From: CAZEFK01 sp964511405
Lineage (GTDB): Bacteria; Pseudomonadota; Alphaproteobacteria; Elsterales; Elsteraceae
Length of the DNA: 8,322 bases
Direction: 5' to 3'
Assembly (NCBI GenBank): GCA_964511405.1
Contig: CAZEFK010000270.1
Location: 1 to 8,322, forward strand
Position 1 is the first letter of the stretch. Each line of letters opens with the position of its first letter. Of the stretch, positions 1-6,305 are shown piece after piece. Made by a program: the position numbers and the translations under genes. The notes under the pieces were generated by a model. It was not told the DNA's origin, ran no database searches, and saw nothing but the letters and a program-made list of their open reading frames with translations.

Positions 1-1338
1 AGCCGGGGCACGCTGCTGGGGGTGATCGTGCAGTTCGGCGGCCAGACGCCGCTGAAGCTGGCGGCCACCCTCGACCGGGCCGGCGTGCCGATCCTGGGCA
101 CCTCGCCCGACGCCATCGACCTGGCCGAGGACCGCGAGCGCTTCCAGGCCTTGCTGCAGCGCCTGGGCCTGCGCCAGCCGCGCAACGGGACCGCTCGCAC
201 GCCCGCCGAGGCCGAGCAGATCGCGGCCGACATCGGCTATCCGGTGGTCATCCGCCCGTCCTACGTGCTGGGCGGCCGCGCCATGGAGATCGTCCATGAC
301 GAGGCCGGCCTGCGCCGCTACATCAGCTCGGCGGTCAAGGTCTCGGGCAGCAATCCGGTGCTGATCGACAGCTACCTGCGCGACGCCATCGAGGTCGACG
401 TCGACGCCGTGGCCGACCGGCAGACCGTGCGCGTCGCCGGGATCATGGTGCATATCGAGGAGGCCGGCATCCATTCCGGCGACAGCGCCTGCGCCCTGCC
501 GCCCTACTCGCTGGCGCCCGCGGTGGTCGCGGAGATCGCCCGCGAGACCGAGGCCCTGGCCCGCGGCCTGTCGGTGGTCGGCCTCATGAACGTGCAGTTC
601 GCGGTCAAGGACCAGGAGGTCTACGTCCTGGAGGTCAATCCGCGGGCGTCGCGGACCGTGCCCTTCGTGGCCAAGGCCACCGGCGCGCCGATCGCCAAGA
701 TCGCGGCCCGGGTGATGGCGGGCGAGGCGCTGGCCGACTTTCCGGCCGCGGCCGGCGACCTCGGCCATGTGGCGGTCAAGGAGGCCGTGTTCCCGTTCGC
801 GCGCTTCCCCGGCGTCGACATCATCCTGGGGCCCGAGATGAAGTCGACCGGCGAGGTCATGGGGCTCGACACCGACTTCGCCCGCGCCTTCGCCAAGAGC
901 CAGATCGCGGCCGGCCTACCGCTGCCGATCGCCGGCACGGTGTTCATCTCGGTCAAGGACAGCGACAAGCCGGCCATGGCCGAACCGGCGCGGGCGCTGG
1001 CGCGGCTGGGATTCCGGCTGATGGCCACGCGCGGCACCGCCGCCTACCTGGCCGGCCAGGGCCTGGCGGTCACGGTCGTCAACAAGGTGCTGGAGGGCCG
1101 CCCGCACGTGGTCGACTCCATGCTGTCGGGCGAGGTCCAGCTGATCTTCAACACGGTCGAGGGGGCCCGGGCGATCGCCGACAGCTTCAGCTTGCGCCGT
1201 ACCGCGCTGACGCACGGCATCTGCTATTACACCACGGTCGCCGGCGCCCGGGCCGCCGTGCGCGGCATCGAGAGCCTGAGCCGCGGCGAACTGGACGTGG
1301 CGCCGCTCCAGGCCTATTTCGCCGCAGGGCGGTTCTAG
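1..1338 (+). CDS. carB: Carbamoyl-phosphate synthase large subunit, C-terminal part (5' end outside the window)
   Basis: This is the last 445 codons of the large subunit, which makes carbamoyl phosphate from bicarbonate, ammonia (from the CarA glutaminase) and two ATP for pyrimidine and arginine synthesis in the cytoplasm. The frame is open from base 1, so the gene starts outside the window; the GTG at 22 is internal. The fragment begins in the second half of the protein, at the conserved VIVQFGGQTPLKLA. The second ATP-grasp unit follows, with RPSYVLGGRAMEI (about residues 86-97), HSGDSAC (158-164), NVQFAVK and EVNPRASRTVPF (211-222), then STGEVMG (282-288). From about residue 310 comes the MGS-type allosteric domain that in E. 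coli senses ornithine, UMP and IMP. It ends with TAG at 1336. No key motif is missing. greA follows on the same strand after 156 bases. A full-length protein would be near 1,080 residues. Identification is secure. Confidence 0.97.
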   Translation, partial: SRGTLLGVIVQFGGQTPLKLAATLDRAGVPILGTSPDAIDLAEDRERFQALLQRLGLRQPRNGTARTPAEAEQIAADIGYPVVIRPSYVLGGRAMEIVHDEAGLRRYISSAVKVSGSNPVLIDSYLRDAIEVDVDAVADRQTVRVAGIMVHIEEAGIHSGDSACALPPYSLAPAVVAEIARETEALARGLSVVGLMNVQFAVKDQEVYVLEVNPRASRTVPFVAKATGAPIAKIAARVMAGEALADFPAAAGDLGHVAVKEAVFPFARFPGVDIILGPEMKSTGEVMGLDTDFARAFAKSQIAAGLPLPIAGTVFISVKDSDKPAMAEPARALARLGFRLMATRGTAAYLAGQGLAVTVVNKVLEGRPHVVDSMLSGEVQLIFNTVEGARAIADSFSLRRTALTHGICYYTTVAGARAAVRGIESLSRGELDVAPLQAYFAAGRF

Positions 1339-1375
1339 GAGCTCCCAAGCGGCTCGTCCGATCTTCGTGCCGTTC

Positions 1376-1404
1376 TTGAAGTGCTGCCGAGGCGGCCTTA
1401 CCTT
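1376..1404 (+). promoter_or_regulatory. Possible sigma-70 type promoter for greA
   Basis: TTGAAG (1376-1381) and TACCTT (1399-1404) are separated by 17 bases. They match the consensus at four and three of six positions. Transcription would start near 1411 and give greA a leader of about 85 bases that includes the hairpin at 1432-1454. The match is modest; greA could also be read through from carB. Confidence 0.3.
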
Positions 1405-1431
1405 AGTTGCCCGTTCGTGTGGCCGGGCACG

Positions 1432-1454
1432 CGCCGGGGCTTCCAGCCCGGGCG
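1432..1454 (+). other. Strong hairpin in the carB-greA gap / greA leader
   Basis: CGCCGGGGCT (1432-1441) pairs with AGCCCGGGCG (1445-1454) across a three-base loop. This makes a ten-pair stem with a single G-G mismatch. A perfect ten-base palindrome, AGGCCGGCCT, follows at 1458-1467. No run of T follows the stem, so it is not a classical intrinsic terminator. It could be a weak carB 3' structure or a folded part of the greA leader. Confidence 0.5.
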
Positions 1455-1494
1455 TGGAGGCCGGCCTTTGCCGAGAAAGGGTTCGTGAGAGGCG

Positions 1495-1968
1495 ATGGAG
1501 AAGATCCCGATGACCGCGGGTGGCCATGCCCGCTTGGTCGACGAACTGCGTCACCTGAAGACGATCGAGCGGCCGGCCGTGATCAAGGCGATCGCCGAGG
1601 CCCGCGAACATGGTGACCTCTCGGAGAACGCCGAGTACCACGCTGCCCGCGAGCGCCAGAGCTTCATCGAAGGCCGCGTGGTCGAACTCGAGGACCAGAT
1701 CGCCCGCGCCGAGATCATCGACGTCTCGAAGCTGTCCGGCAATTCGATCAAGTTCGGCGCGACGGTGACGGTAGCCGACGAAGATACCGGCGACGAGCAG
1801 CAGTTCCAGATCGTCGGCGCCGCCGAGAGCGACGTGAACTCCGGCCGGCTGTCGATCACCGCGCCCCTGGCCCGCGCCCTGATCGGCAAGACCGTCGGCG
1901 ACTCGGTCGAGGTCGCCACACCGCGCGGCGCCAAGGGCTACGAGATCCTGTCGGTCCGCTACGTCTGA
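1495..1968 (+). CDS. greA: Transcription elongation factor GreA
   Basis: GreA enters the secondary channel of RNA polymerase and stimulates cleavage of the 3' end of backtracked RNA, so stalled complexes can resume. The 157-residue protein has the usual length. The N-terminal coiled coil spans about residues 10-75, and its tip carries HGDLSENAEYHAA with the acidic pair D41 and E44 that in E. coli GreA coordinates the catalytic Mg. The C-terminal FKBP-like domain fills about 80-157. The start at 1495 gives MEKIPMT, the usual alphaproteobacterial beginning; an in-frame ATG at 1510 is less likely. A GAGAGG stretch at 1487-1492 is purine-rich but only two bases from the ATG, so the ribosome site is not ideal. 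It lies downstream of carB on the same strand, and a palindromic repeat cluster follows its TGA stop. Confidence 0.97.
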   Translation: MEKIPMTAGGHARLVDELRHLKTIERPAVIKAIAEAREHGDLSENAEYHAARERQSFIEGRVVELEDQIARAEIIDVSKLSGNSIKFGATVTVADEDTGDEQQFQIVGAAESDVNSGRLSITAPLARALIGKTVGDSVEVATPRGAKGYEILSVRYV

Positions 1969-2002
1969 CCCGGGCGGCAGGGGGGAATAGGCACTACCTC
2001 GA

Positions 2003-2027
2003 CCCCTCCTCCCCTTGTGGGAGGAGG
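2003..2027 (+). repeat. Palindromic repeat core, copy A (possible greA terminator)
   Basis: CCTCCTCCC (2005-2013) pairs with GGGAGGAGG (2019-2027) around a five-base loop. The 25 bases 2003-2027 recur identically at 2160-2184. The hairpin begins 37 bases after the greA stop and may help end that transcript, but no T run follows. Confidence 0.8.
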
Positions 2028-2046
2028 AGCGTTCGTAATCCCGTTA

Positions 2047-2075
2047 GAGCGGGATGAGATCAGGTTGACCCGCTC
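2047..2075. repeat. Inverted-repeat element with GAGCGGG / CCCGCTC arms
   Basis: GAGCGGG (2047-2053) and CCCGCTC (2069-2075) are perfect seven-base arms around a 15-base loop, ATGAGATCAGGTTGA. The left arm can instead pair upstream: ATCCCG (2038-2043) with CGGGAT (2050-2055), so two exclusive hairpins are possible. It resembles the dispersed intergenic elements of alphaproteobacterial genomes, but only one copy lies in this window. Confidence 0.55.
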
Positions 2076-2096
2076 GAGAAAACCTCGGACCGGCGG

Positions 2097-2138
2097 GATT
2101 CCCCCTCCCTCCCAACCTCCTCCCACGAGGGGAGGAGG
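2097..2138 (-). repeat. Palindromic repeat, copy B (inverted, with tail)
   Basis: The core CCTCCTCCC (2116-2124) pairs with GGGAGGAGG (2130-2138) around ACGAG. It is the reverse complement of copies A and C with a base change in the loop. A tail beginning GATTCCCCCTCC (2097-2108) is matched by GGAGGGGGAATC at 2191-2202 beside copy C, so B and C are inverted copies of one element of about 42 bases. Confidence 0.8.
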
Positions 2139-2159
2139 AGTTGTGTCATTGCAGCTTCG

Positions 2160-2202
2160 CCCCTCCTCCCCTTGTGGGAGGAGGTCGGGTGGAGGGGGAA
2201 TC
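2160..2202 (+). repeat. Palindromic repeat, copy C (with tail)
   Basis: The first 25 bases (2160-2184) are identical to copy A. The tail to 2202 is the near-perfect inverse of the tail of copy B. B and C are 20-25 bases apart and could fold into one hairpin with arms of about 41 bases, besides their own small hairpins. Confidence 0.8.
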
Positions 2203-2286
2203 ACGACGATTCCATATCATACACATCCCATTAGATTGGCGTCTATTCGGCAGCGGCAATCGGCGTCTCAGCTCGGACTTCGCGTC

Positions 2287-2781
2287 TCAGTCCGCCGCCA
2301 CCCGGTCGTCGACCGTGATCGGCACGCCCGGCTGCGCCTTCGACGTGCGGATCGCCAGCGCCGATTTGACGTGGCTGACATTGCGCGCCGCGGTCAGCTG
2401 GGTGGTCAGGAAGCGCTGATAGGCGTCCCAGTCCTCGGCCACCACCTTCAGCAGGAAGTCGGTCTCGCCGGCCAGCATGCTGCACTCGCGCACCTGCGGC
2501 CAGCCCTGGACCAGCGCTTCGAACGCGCGCAGGTCGGCCTCCGCCTGGCTGGCCAGGCCGACATGGGCGAACACGGTGACGCCGAAGCCCAGCGCCTCGG
2601 GATTGAGGTCGGCGTGGTAGCCGCGGATGATGCCCGCCTCCTCCAGCGCCCGCACCCGGCGCAAACAGGGCGGCGCCGAGATCCCGACCCGCCGCGCCAG
2701 GTCGACATTGGTCATGCGGCCGTCGGCCTGAAGCTCGCGCAGGATGCCACGATCGATCCGGTCAAGCTTCACGCGCTGCAT
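2287..2781 (-). CDS. Lrp/AsnC family transcriptional regulator
   Basis: This is a 164-residue DNA-binding regulator of the feast/famine family, which usually senses an amino acid and acts as a dimer or octamer. The N-terminal winged helix-turn-helix covers about residues 5-55 (KLDRIDRGILRELQADGR, then NVDLARRVGISAPPCLRRV). The RAM ligand-binding domain spans about 67-148, with the typical glycine-containing GETDFLLKV at 105-113. The ATG at 2781 is chosen because MQRVKLDRID matches the usual family start; an ATG at 2823 would add 14 residues unlike the family. The ribosome site is weak. It follows the ABC exporter by 81 bases on the same strand and may share its transcript. The amino acid sensed and the target genes cannot be read from the sequence. 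The family is secure; the name lrp is reasonable but not proven. Confidence 0.93.
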   Translation of the reverse strand: MQRVKLDRIDRGILRELQADGRMTNVDLARRVGISAPPCLRRVRALEEAGIIRGYHADLNPEALGFGVTVFAHVGLASQAEADLRAFEALVQGWPQVRECSMLAGETDFLLKVVAEDWDAYQRFLTTQLTAARNVSHVKSALAIRTSKAQPGVPITVDDRVAAD

Positions 2782-2862
2782 CGCCACGTCCGAAAATTGC
2801 TCGAGGCCACCCCACCGGCGCAACAGTCTTACGCCGCCACCGCCGGAACCGGCAAGCCAGGA

Positions 2863-4677
2863 TCAGTTCGCCGCAGAGTCGCGGGCCACGGCATCGTCGA
2901 ACTGCAGCGCGGCCAGCCGGGCATAGAGCCCGCCGGCGCGCACCAGCTCGGCATGGGTGCCCTGGGCCACCAGCCGGCCGCGGTCGAGCACCAGGATGCG
3001 GTCGGCGCCCAGGACCGTCGCCAGACGATGGGCGACCACCAGGGTGGTGCGGCCGGCCATCAGCCGGGCCAGCGCCAGCTGGACCGCGCGCTCCGATTCG
3101 GCGTCCAGCGCCGAGGTCGCCTCATCCAGGAGCAGCAGCGCCGGGTCGCGCAGCAGCGCCCGGGCTATGGCGATGCGCTGGCGCTGGCCGCCCGACAGCC
3201 GCACGCCGCGCTCGCCGAGCTCGCTGTCGAAGCCACGGGGCAGGCGTTCGATGAACTCCAGGGCGTGGGCCGCCTCGGCGGCGGCCCGCACCTCGGCATC
3301 GCCGGCCTCGGGCCGGCCATAGCGGATGTTCTCGGCCGCGGTCGCCGCGAAGATCACCGGGTCCTGGGGCACCAGCCCGATCCGCCGGCGCAGCGCCACC
3401 GGATCGACCGAGCGGATCGGCACGCCGTCGAAGCGGATGGCGCCGGCCTCGGGATCGTAGAAGCGCAGGATCAGCTGGAACACCGTGGTCTTGCCGGCGC
3501 CGCTGGGGCCGACCAGCGCCACCTTGCGGCCGGGCTCGACGGCGAACGACAGCCCCTCCAGCGACGGCCGGTCGAGCCGGGTCGGATAGTGGAACGACAC
3601 GTCCTCGAACTCGACCCGGCCCTGCGCCGGCGCCGGCAGGGTCGTCGGGTCGGGCGGCGCGGCGATCGCCGGCTCGGCGGCCAGCAGCTCGAACAGCCGC
3701 TCCGAGGCGCCGGCGGCACGCTGCAGCTCGCCCATGACCTCGGAGATGGCGCCGACCGCGGCGGCGACCAGGGCGGCGTAGAACACGAAGGCCGACAGCT
3801 CGCCGGCGCTGATCCGGCCGGCCAGCACGTCATGGCCGCCGATCCACAGGATCACGCTGATGGCGCCGAACACCAGCAGCATGACGATCGCCGTCAGGAG
3901 CGCCCGGGCGCGCACCCGCTCCAGCGCCGTCGCCAGCGCCAGCTCGACGCGGCCGGTGAAGCGGTCGACGTCGGGCGCCTCGTGGGTGAAGGCCTGGAGC
4001 ACCCGGATCGCCGCCAGCGACTCGTCGATGTGGATGCCGATGTCGGCGACGCGGTCCTGGCTGGCGCGGCTCAGGCGCCGCACCTGGCGGCCATAGGTCA
4101 GGATCGGCACCAGGACGAGCGGCACCACCAGGAACACCAGCAGGGTCAGCTTGACGCTGGTCACCAGCAGCATCGCGGTGCCGCCGATGAACAGCAGCAG
4201 GTTGCGCAGCGCCACCGACAGCGACGAGCCGACCACGGTCTGGACGATCGAGGTGTCGACGGTCAGGCGGCTGACGATCTCGCCGGTGCGCGTCGTTTCG
4301 AAGAAGGCCGGGCTGAGGCGCACGACATGGGCAAAGACGTCGCGCCGGAGGTCGGCCACGACGCGCTCGCCGATCCACGACACCAGGTAGAAGCGGCCAT
4401 AGGTCGCGGCCGCCATCAGCGCGACCACGCCCAGGAGGATCAGCACCGCCTGGTCGAGCAGCCGGGAATCGCTGGCGACGAAGCCGTAGTCGACCAGATG
4501 CCGGAGGCCGGCGCCCAGCGCCAGCACGGTCCCGGCCGCGACCACCAGCGCGACGCCGGCGCCCACCGCCTGGCGGCGGTAGGGCCTGAGATAGCGCAGC
4601 AGCGGACGCAAGGTGCCGAGGCTGCGGCCCTTGGGCCGGTCGGGCGCCGGGCCGGACCGCGTGCCGCGCGCCATCAT
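2863..4677 (-). CDS. MsbA-type ABC exporter, fused permease and ATPase
   Basis: This is a 604-residue half-transporter that would work as a homodimer in the inner membrane. Residues 1-25 are basic and cytoplasmic. About six membrane helices follow, near 37-60, 75-100, 157-175, 177-197, 260-280 and 295-315. The nucleotide-binding domain begins near 355. It has Walker A GPSGAGKTT (390-398), Q-loop Q438 in LVPQDP, signature LSGGQ (494-498), Walker B ALLLLDE (513-519) with catalytic E519, the SALD D-loop and switch H550. All are intact, so it should be active. It resembles the alphaproteobacterial MsbA-related exporter family (TIGR02204-like). The substrate is not evident; lipid, drug or a thiol/iron-related compound are all possible. 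The start ATG at 4677 overlaps the cyaY stop in ATGA, implying translational coupling; a second ATG follows at 4674. Reading further upstream only translates cyaY out of frame. Confidence 0.93.
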   Translation of the reverse strand: MMARGTRSGPAPDRPKGRSLGTLRPLLRYLRPYRRQAVGAGVALVVAAGTVLALGAGLRHLVDYGFVASDSRLLDQAVLILLGVVALMAAATYGRFYLVSWIGERVVADLRRDVFAHVVRLSPAFFETTRTGEIVSRLTVDTSIVQTVVGSSLSVALRNLLLFIGGTAMLLVTSVKLTLLVFLVVPLVLVPILTYGRQVRRLSRASQDRVADIGIHIDESLAAIRVLQAFTHEAPDVDRFTGRVELALATALERVRARALLTAIVMLLVFGAISVILWIGGHDVLAGRISAGELSAFVFYAALVAAAVGAISEVMGELQRAAGASERLFELLAAEPAIAAPPDPTTLPAPAQGRVEFEDVSFHYPTRLDRPSLEGLSFAVEPGRKVALVGPSGAGKTTVFQLILRFYDPEAGAIRFDGVPIRSVDPVALRRRIGLVPQDPVIFAATAAENIRYGRPEAGDAEVRAAAEAAHALEFIERLPRGFDSELGERGVRLSGGQRQRIAIARALLRDPALLLLDEATSALDAESERAVQLALARLMAGRTTLVVAHRLATVLGADRILVLDRGRLVAQGTHAELVRAGGLYARLAALQFDDAVARDSAAN

Positions 4678-4988
4678 GGCCCGATCACCACCGACAGCTC
4701 CTCGCCCAGGATCGCGGCCAGGCTGCGGCCGCCGCGCGTGGCGGTCCAGCCCTGGTCGGTGCGCTCGAAATGCCAGCCGCCGCTGATCGGCGAGCTCAGC
4801 CAGAGCTGGCGGTTGGGGCCGTGCTTGTTGAGCAGGAACTGGCGGCCGTCGGCCAGGGCGATGGTCAGGATACCACCCTGGATCTCGACGTCGGCGTCGT
4901 CGAGCGCGGTTTCGACGCGCTCGGCGATGTCGGCGATCGTGCGGTCGGCCTCGGCCTCGAAGGCGGCTGGCGAGAGGGGTTCGGACAT
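4674..4988 (-). CDS. cyaY: Iron-binding frataxin-like protein CyaY
   Basis: This 104-residue protein matches bacterial frataxin, which binds iron and modulates iron-sulfur cluster assembly on the IscS/IscU machinery in the cytoplasm. The N-terminal helix (about 5-33) is rich in acidic residues (E11, E13, D15, D20, E23, E26, D30, D31, D33), as expected for the iron-binding ridge. Beta strands follow: VEIQGGILTIAL, then the family signature LNKHGPNRQLWLSSPISGG (about 53-71), which ends in WHF. A closing helix (SLAAILGEEL) completes the fold. The length fits the family (about 105). The ATG at 4988 is preceded only by a weak AAGAGA purine stretch. It is the first gene of the minus-strand group, divergent from rpmE, and its TGA overlaps the ATG of the ABC exporter. 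Recognition rests on the signature and fold pattern and is confident. Confidence 0.92.
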   Translation of the reverse strand: MSEPLSPAAFEAEADRTIADIAERVETALDDADVEIQGGILTIALADGRQFLLNKHGPNRQLWLSSPISGGWHFERTDQGWTATRGGRSLAAILGEELSVVIGP

Positions 4989-5026
4989 CGGGTCTCTTGG
5001 ATCGGCTCACGGGATGGCGCCGGAGC

Positions 5027-5056
5027 TTGCACCGACCGCGGGCGATGCGCTAGAAG
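5027..5056 (+). promoter_or_regulatory. Possible promoter for rpmE
   Basis: TTGCAC (5027-5032) and TAGAAG (5051-5056) are 18 bases apart in the 146-base gap between divergent cyaY and rpmE. The matches are three and four of six. The resulting leader of about 70 bases includes a GC-rich pairing, GGCGG with CCGCC near 5082-5095. Confidence 0.35.
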
Positions 5057-5134
5057 CTTCGCCCTGCGACCTGCGGCGGCACCGCCTGCGGGCCCCGTTG
5101 TTTTTCGCCATCGCTGATTGGAGCCGCGACGCTC

Positions 5135-5359
5135 ATGAAGAAGGACATCCACCCGGACTATCACCCGATCACCGTGGTGATGACCGACGGCAGCAGCTAC
5201 GAGACGCGCTCGACCTATGGCAAGGCCGGCGACACCCTGCGCCTGGAGATCGATCCCAAGGTCCATCCGGCCTGGACCGGCGGCCAGCAGCACCTCCTCG
5301 ATCGTGGCGGCCAGCTCGCGCGCTTCAACAAGCGCTTTCAGGGCCTGGGCCTGAAGTAA
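5135..5359 (+). CDS. rpmE: 50S ribosomal protein L31 (zinc-free form)
   Basis: This 74-residue protein of the large ribosomal subunit takes part in the bridge between the subunits. It begins MKKDIHPDYHPITVVMTDG and carries the L31 hallmark HPAWTGGQQ (about 44-52) followed by LLDRGG and FNKRF. The four zinc cysteines of E. coli-type L31 are absent; there is no cysteine at all, the usual state in Alphaproteobacteria. A GGAG at 5120-5123, eleven bases before the ATG, is the likely ribosome site. It is transcribed away from cyaY and ends facing the minus-strand DUF1465 gene, with only 18 bases between the two stop codons. A GC-rich hairpin spans that junction. Identification is secure. Confidence 0.97.
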   Translation: MKKDIHPDYHPITVVMTDGSSYETRSTYGKAGDTLRLEIDPKVHPAWTGGQQHLLDRGGQLARFNKRFQGLGLK

Positions 5360-5364
5360 GCCCG

Positions 5365-5395
5365 GCCGCCCGCCCTGTCAGTGGGTGCGGGCGGC
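5365..5395 (+). terminator. Possible hairpin terminator between rpmE and the DUF1465 gene
   Basis: GCCGCCCGC (5365-5373) pairs perfectly with GCGGGCGGC (5387-5395) across 13 bases. It starts six bases after the rpmE stop and reaches into the end of the convergent gene. No T run follows on either strand, so efficient intrinsic termination is uncertain. Confidence 0.4.
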
Positions 5396-5767
5396 GGCCA
5401 TGGCGTCCAGCCGCTCGACCCGCGTGTACAGGCTGTAGCTGCGGTCGAGCAGGCTCTGCAGCGACGGCGGGATGCGGGCGGCGGCGTTGCGGGCCCGGCA
5501 CACCGACTGGCCGGCCAGGCGGTTGCGTTCCGCGGCCGCTTCGGACGGCGTGATCTCGCCGGCAACCACCGCCCGCTGCACCAGCAGCCAGGCCATGATC
5601 TGGGTGAGCCGGGACGTCAGCCGCATGGCCTCGCAATTGACCACCAAGCGGTCGCCGATGTCGATGGCCTGGCGGTCGATGGGCTCGCGGTAGGCCAGGT
5701 AGTCGCGGGCTTCGAGCAGTAAGTCGAACGCCTCGTCATAGGTGCGGCTGAAGAACACCGAGCTCAT
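5378..5767 (-). CDS. DUF1465 family protein, RcdA-like
   Basis: This 129-residue, probably all-helical protein belongs to the alphaproteobacterial DUF1465 family. Its best-known member is Caulobacter RcdA, an adaptor that helps deliver CtrA and other substrates to the ClpXP protease. The central block AMRLTSRLTQIMAWLLVQRAV followed by AGEIT (about 47-72) is the family's most conserved part. A last helix (SLQSLLDRSYSLYTRVERLDAM) completes a likely three-helix bundle. It is shorter than the Caulobacter protein (about 175 residues, from memory) and lacks a long tail. The ATG at 5765-5767 (minus strand) has no strong ribosome site. It lies 52 bases after the thioesterase gene on the same strand and converges with rpmE. 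Family membership is fairly sure; an RcdA role in cell-cycle proteolysis is inferred. Confidence 0.82.
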   Translation of the reverse strand: MSSVFFSRTYDEAFDLLLEARDYLAYREPIDRQAIDIGDRLVVNCEAMRLTSRLTQIMAWLLVQRAVVAGEITPSEAAAERNRLAGQSVCRARNAAARIPPSLQSLLDRSYSLYTRVERLDAMAAARTH

Positions 5768-5819
5768 GCCGCTACTATGCCTGGCGGGGCCATTCGGTTC
5801 CAGCGACGGCCGTCACACG

Positions 5820-6263
5820 TCAATCGATCGTGAGATCGGCCAGTGCGGTCCGAAGCGGCCCTTCGATCGGGGTCGGACGACGGGTCGCCCGGTCGACGAA
5901 GACATGCACGAAATAACCGGTCGCGGCGGGTTCGGGATCGTCGCCGGCAAACAGTCCGATCTCGTAACGAACGCTGCTGGTCCCGAGCTTTCCGACCCGG
6001 AGGCCGGCTTCGACGACCTGCGGAAAGCTGAGCGACCGGTGGAACAGGCAGCGCGTCTCGACGGCCAGGCCGATCACCGCGCCCTGCTCGTAGTCGAGCA
6101 CGCCCCGTTCGATCAGGTACGCATTGATGACTGTATCGAAGAAGGAATAGTACTGGACGTTGTTGACGTGGCCGTAAACGTCATTGTCCATCCAACGGGT
6201 CGGAATGGCCCGGAAATGGCGATAGGCTTCGCGCGATTCGGTCACGGCTGACGATCCGGCCAC
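5820..6263 (-). CDS. Acyl-CoA thioesterase, hotdog fold (FadM/YbgC type)
   Basis: This gives a protein of up to 147 residues related to 4-hydroxybenzoyl-CoA/acyl-CoA thioesterases, which hydrolyse acyl-CoA to free acid and CoA in the cytoplasm. The active-site region is RWMDNDVYGHVNNVQYYSFFD (from about residue 23, counting from 6263), with the aspartates D26/D28 and the GHVNN loop of the FadM-like group; a central hotdog helix and four strands follow. The natural substrate cannot be told. The longest frame starts with GTG at 6263, directly abutting the T run of a terminator, with no room for a ribosome site. GTG at 6245, giving MTESREAYRHF, is the likelier start (141 residues). The gene precedes the DUF1465 gene by 52 bases on the same strand. 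The family is secure, the start is not. Confidence 0.88.
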   Translation of the reverse strand: MAGSSAVTESREAYRHFRAIPTRWMDNDVYGHVNNVQYYSFFDTVINAYLIERGVLDYEQGAVIGLAVETRCLFHRSLSFPQVVEAGLRVGKLGTSSVRYEIGLFAGDDPEPAATGYFVHVFVDRATRRPTPIEGPLRTALADLTID

Positions 6264-6296
6264 AAAAAAATCGGGCCGCTCGCGAGGGCGACCCGA
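6264..6296 (-). terminator. Rho-independent terminator after bdhA
   Basis: Read on the minus strand, TCGGGTCGC pairs with GCGGCCCGA (plus 6271-6279 with 6288-6296). The stem has nine pairs including one G-U, and an eight-base loop. A run of seven T (plus A run 6264-6270) follows at once. It begins about 95 bases after the bdhA stop and is the clearest intrinsic terminator in the window. The T run touches the GTG at 6263 of the next gene. Confidence 0.85.
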
Positions 6297-6305
6297 GTTG
6301 CTGCC

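Larger units (their letters stand above)
1969..2286. other. Gene-free spacer between convergent greA and lrp, mostly palindromic repeats
   Basis: These 318 bases separate the 3' ends of two convergent genes. I see no credible coding sequence here: frames that cross it translate to proline- and glycine-rich repeats. The left two thirds hold three copies of a GC-rich hairpin core (2003, 2116 and 2160) and one 29-base dyad (2047-2075). The right third, from about 2203, is more AT-rich and holds only a 9-base direct repeat, GCGTCTCAG, at 2263-2271 and 2282-2290; the second copy spans the lrp stop codon. The hairpins could end transcription from either side, though none has a T run. Confidence 0.75.

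Noticed and set aside
916..1641. Minus-strand open frame of 241 codons across the end of carB and start of greA
   Set aside because: It is antisense to two well-conserved genes, with low-complexity composition and no recognisable motif.
2003..2202. Repeats between greA and lrp as a CRISPR array
   Set aside because: Copies are in mixed orientation, spacing is irregular, there are only three, and no cas gene is nearby.
2840..2853. GCCGGAACCGGC palindrome between the exporter and lrp as a terminator
   Set aside because: The loop is too small for a stable long hairpin and no T run follows; it may be chance in GC-rich DNA.
4678..5010. N-terminal extension of the ABC exporter back to 5010
   Set aside because: The added residues are Arg/Pro-rich and are simply cyaY read out of frame; ATG at 4677 gives a normal-length exporter.
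2017..5553. Very long plus-strand open frame of 1,178 codons
   Set aside because: It runs antisense to lrp, the ABC exporter and cyaY, all with intact family motifs. Its translation is rich in Arg, Gln, His and Gly without domains, as expected for the reverse frame of high-GC genes.
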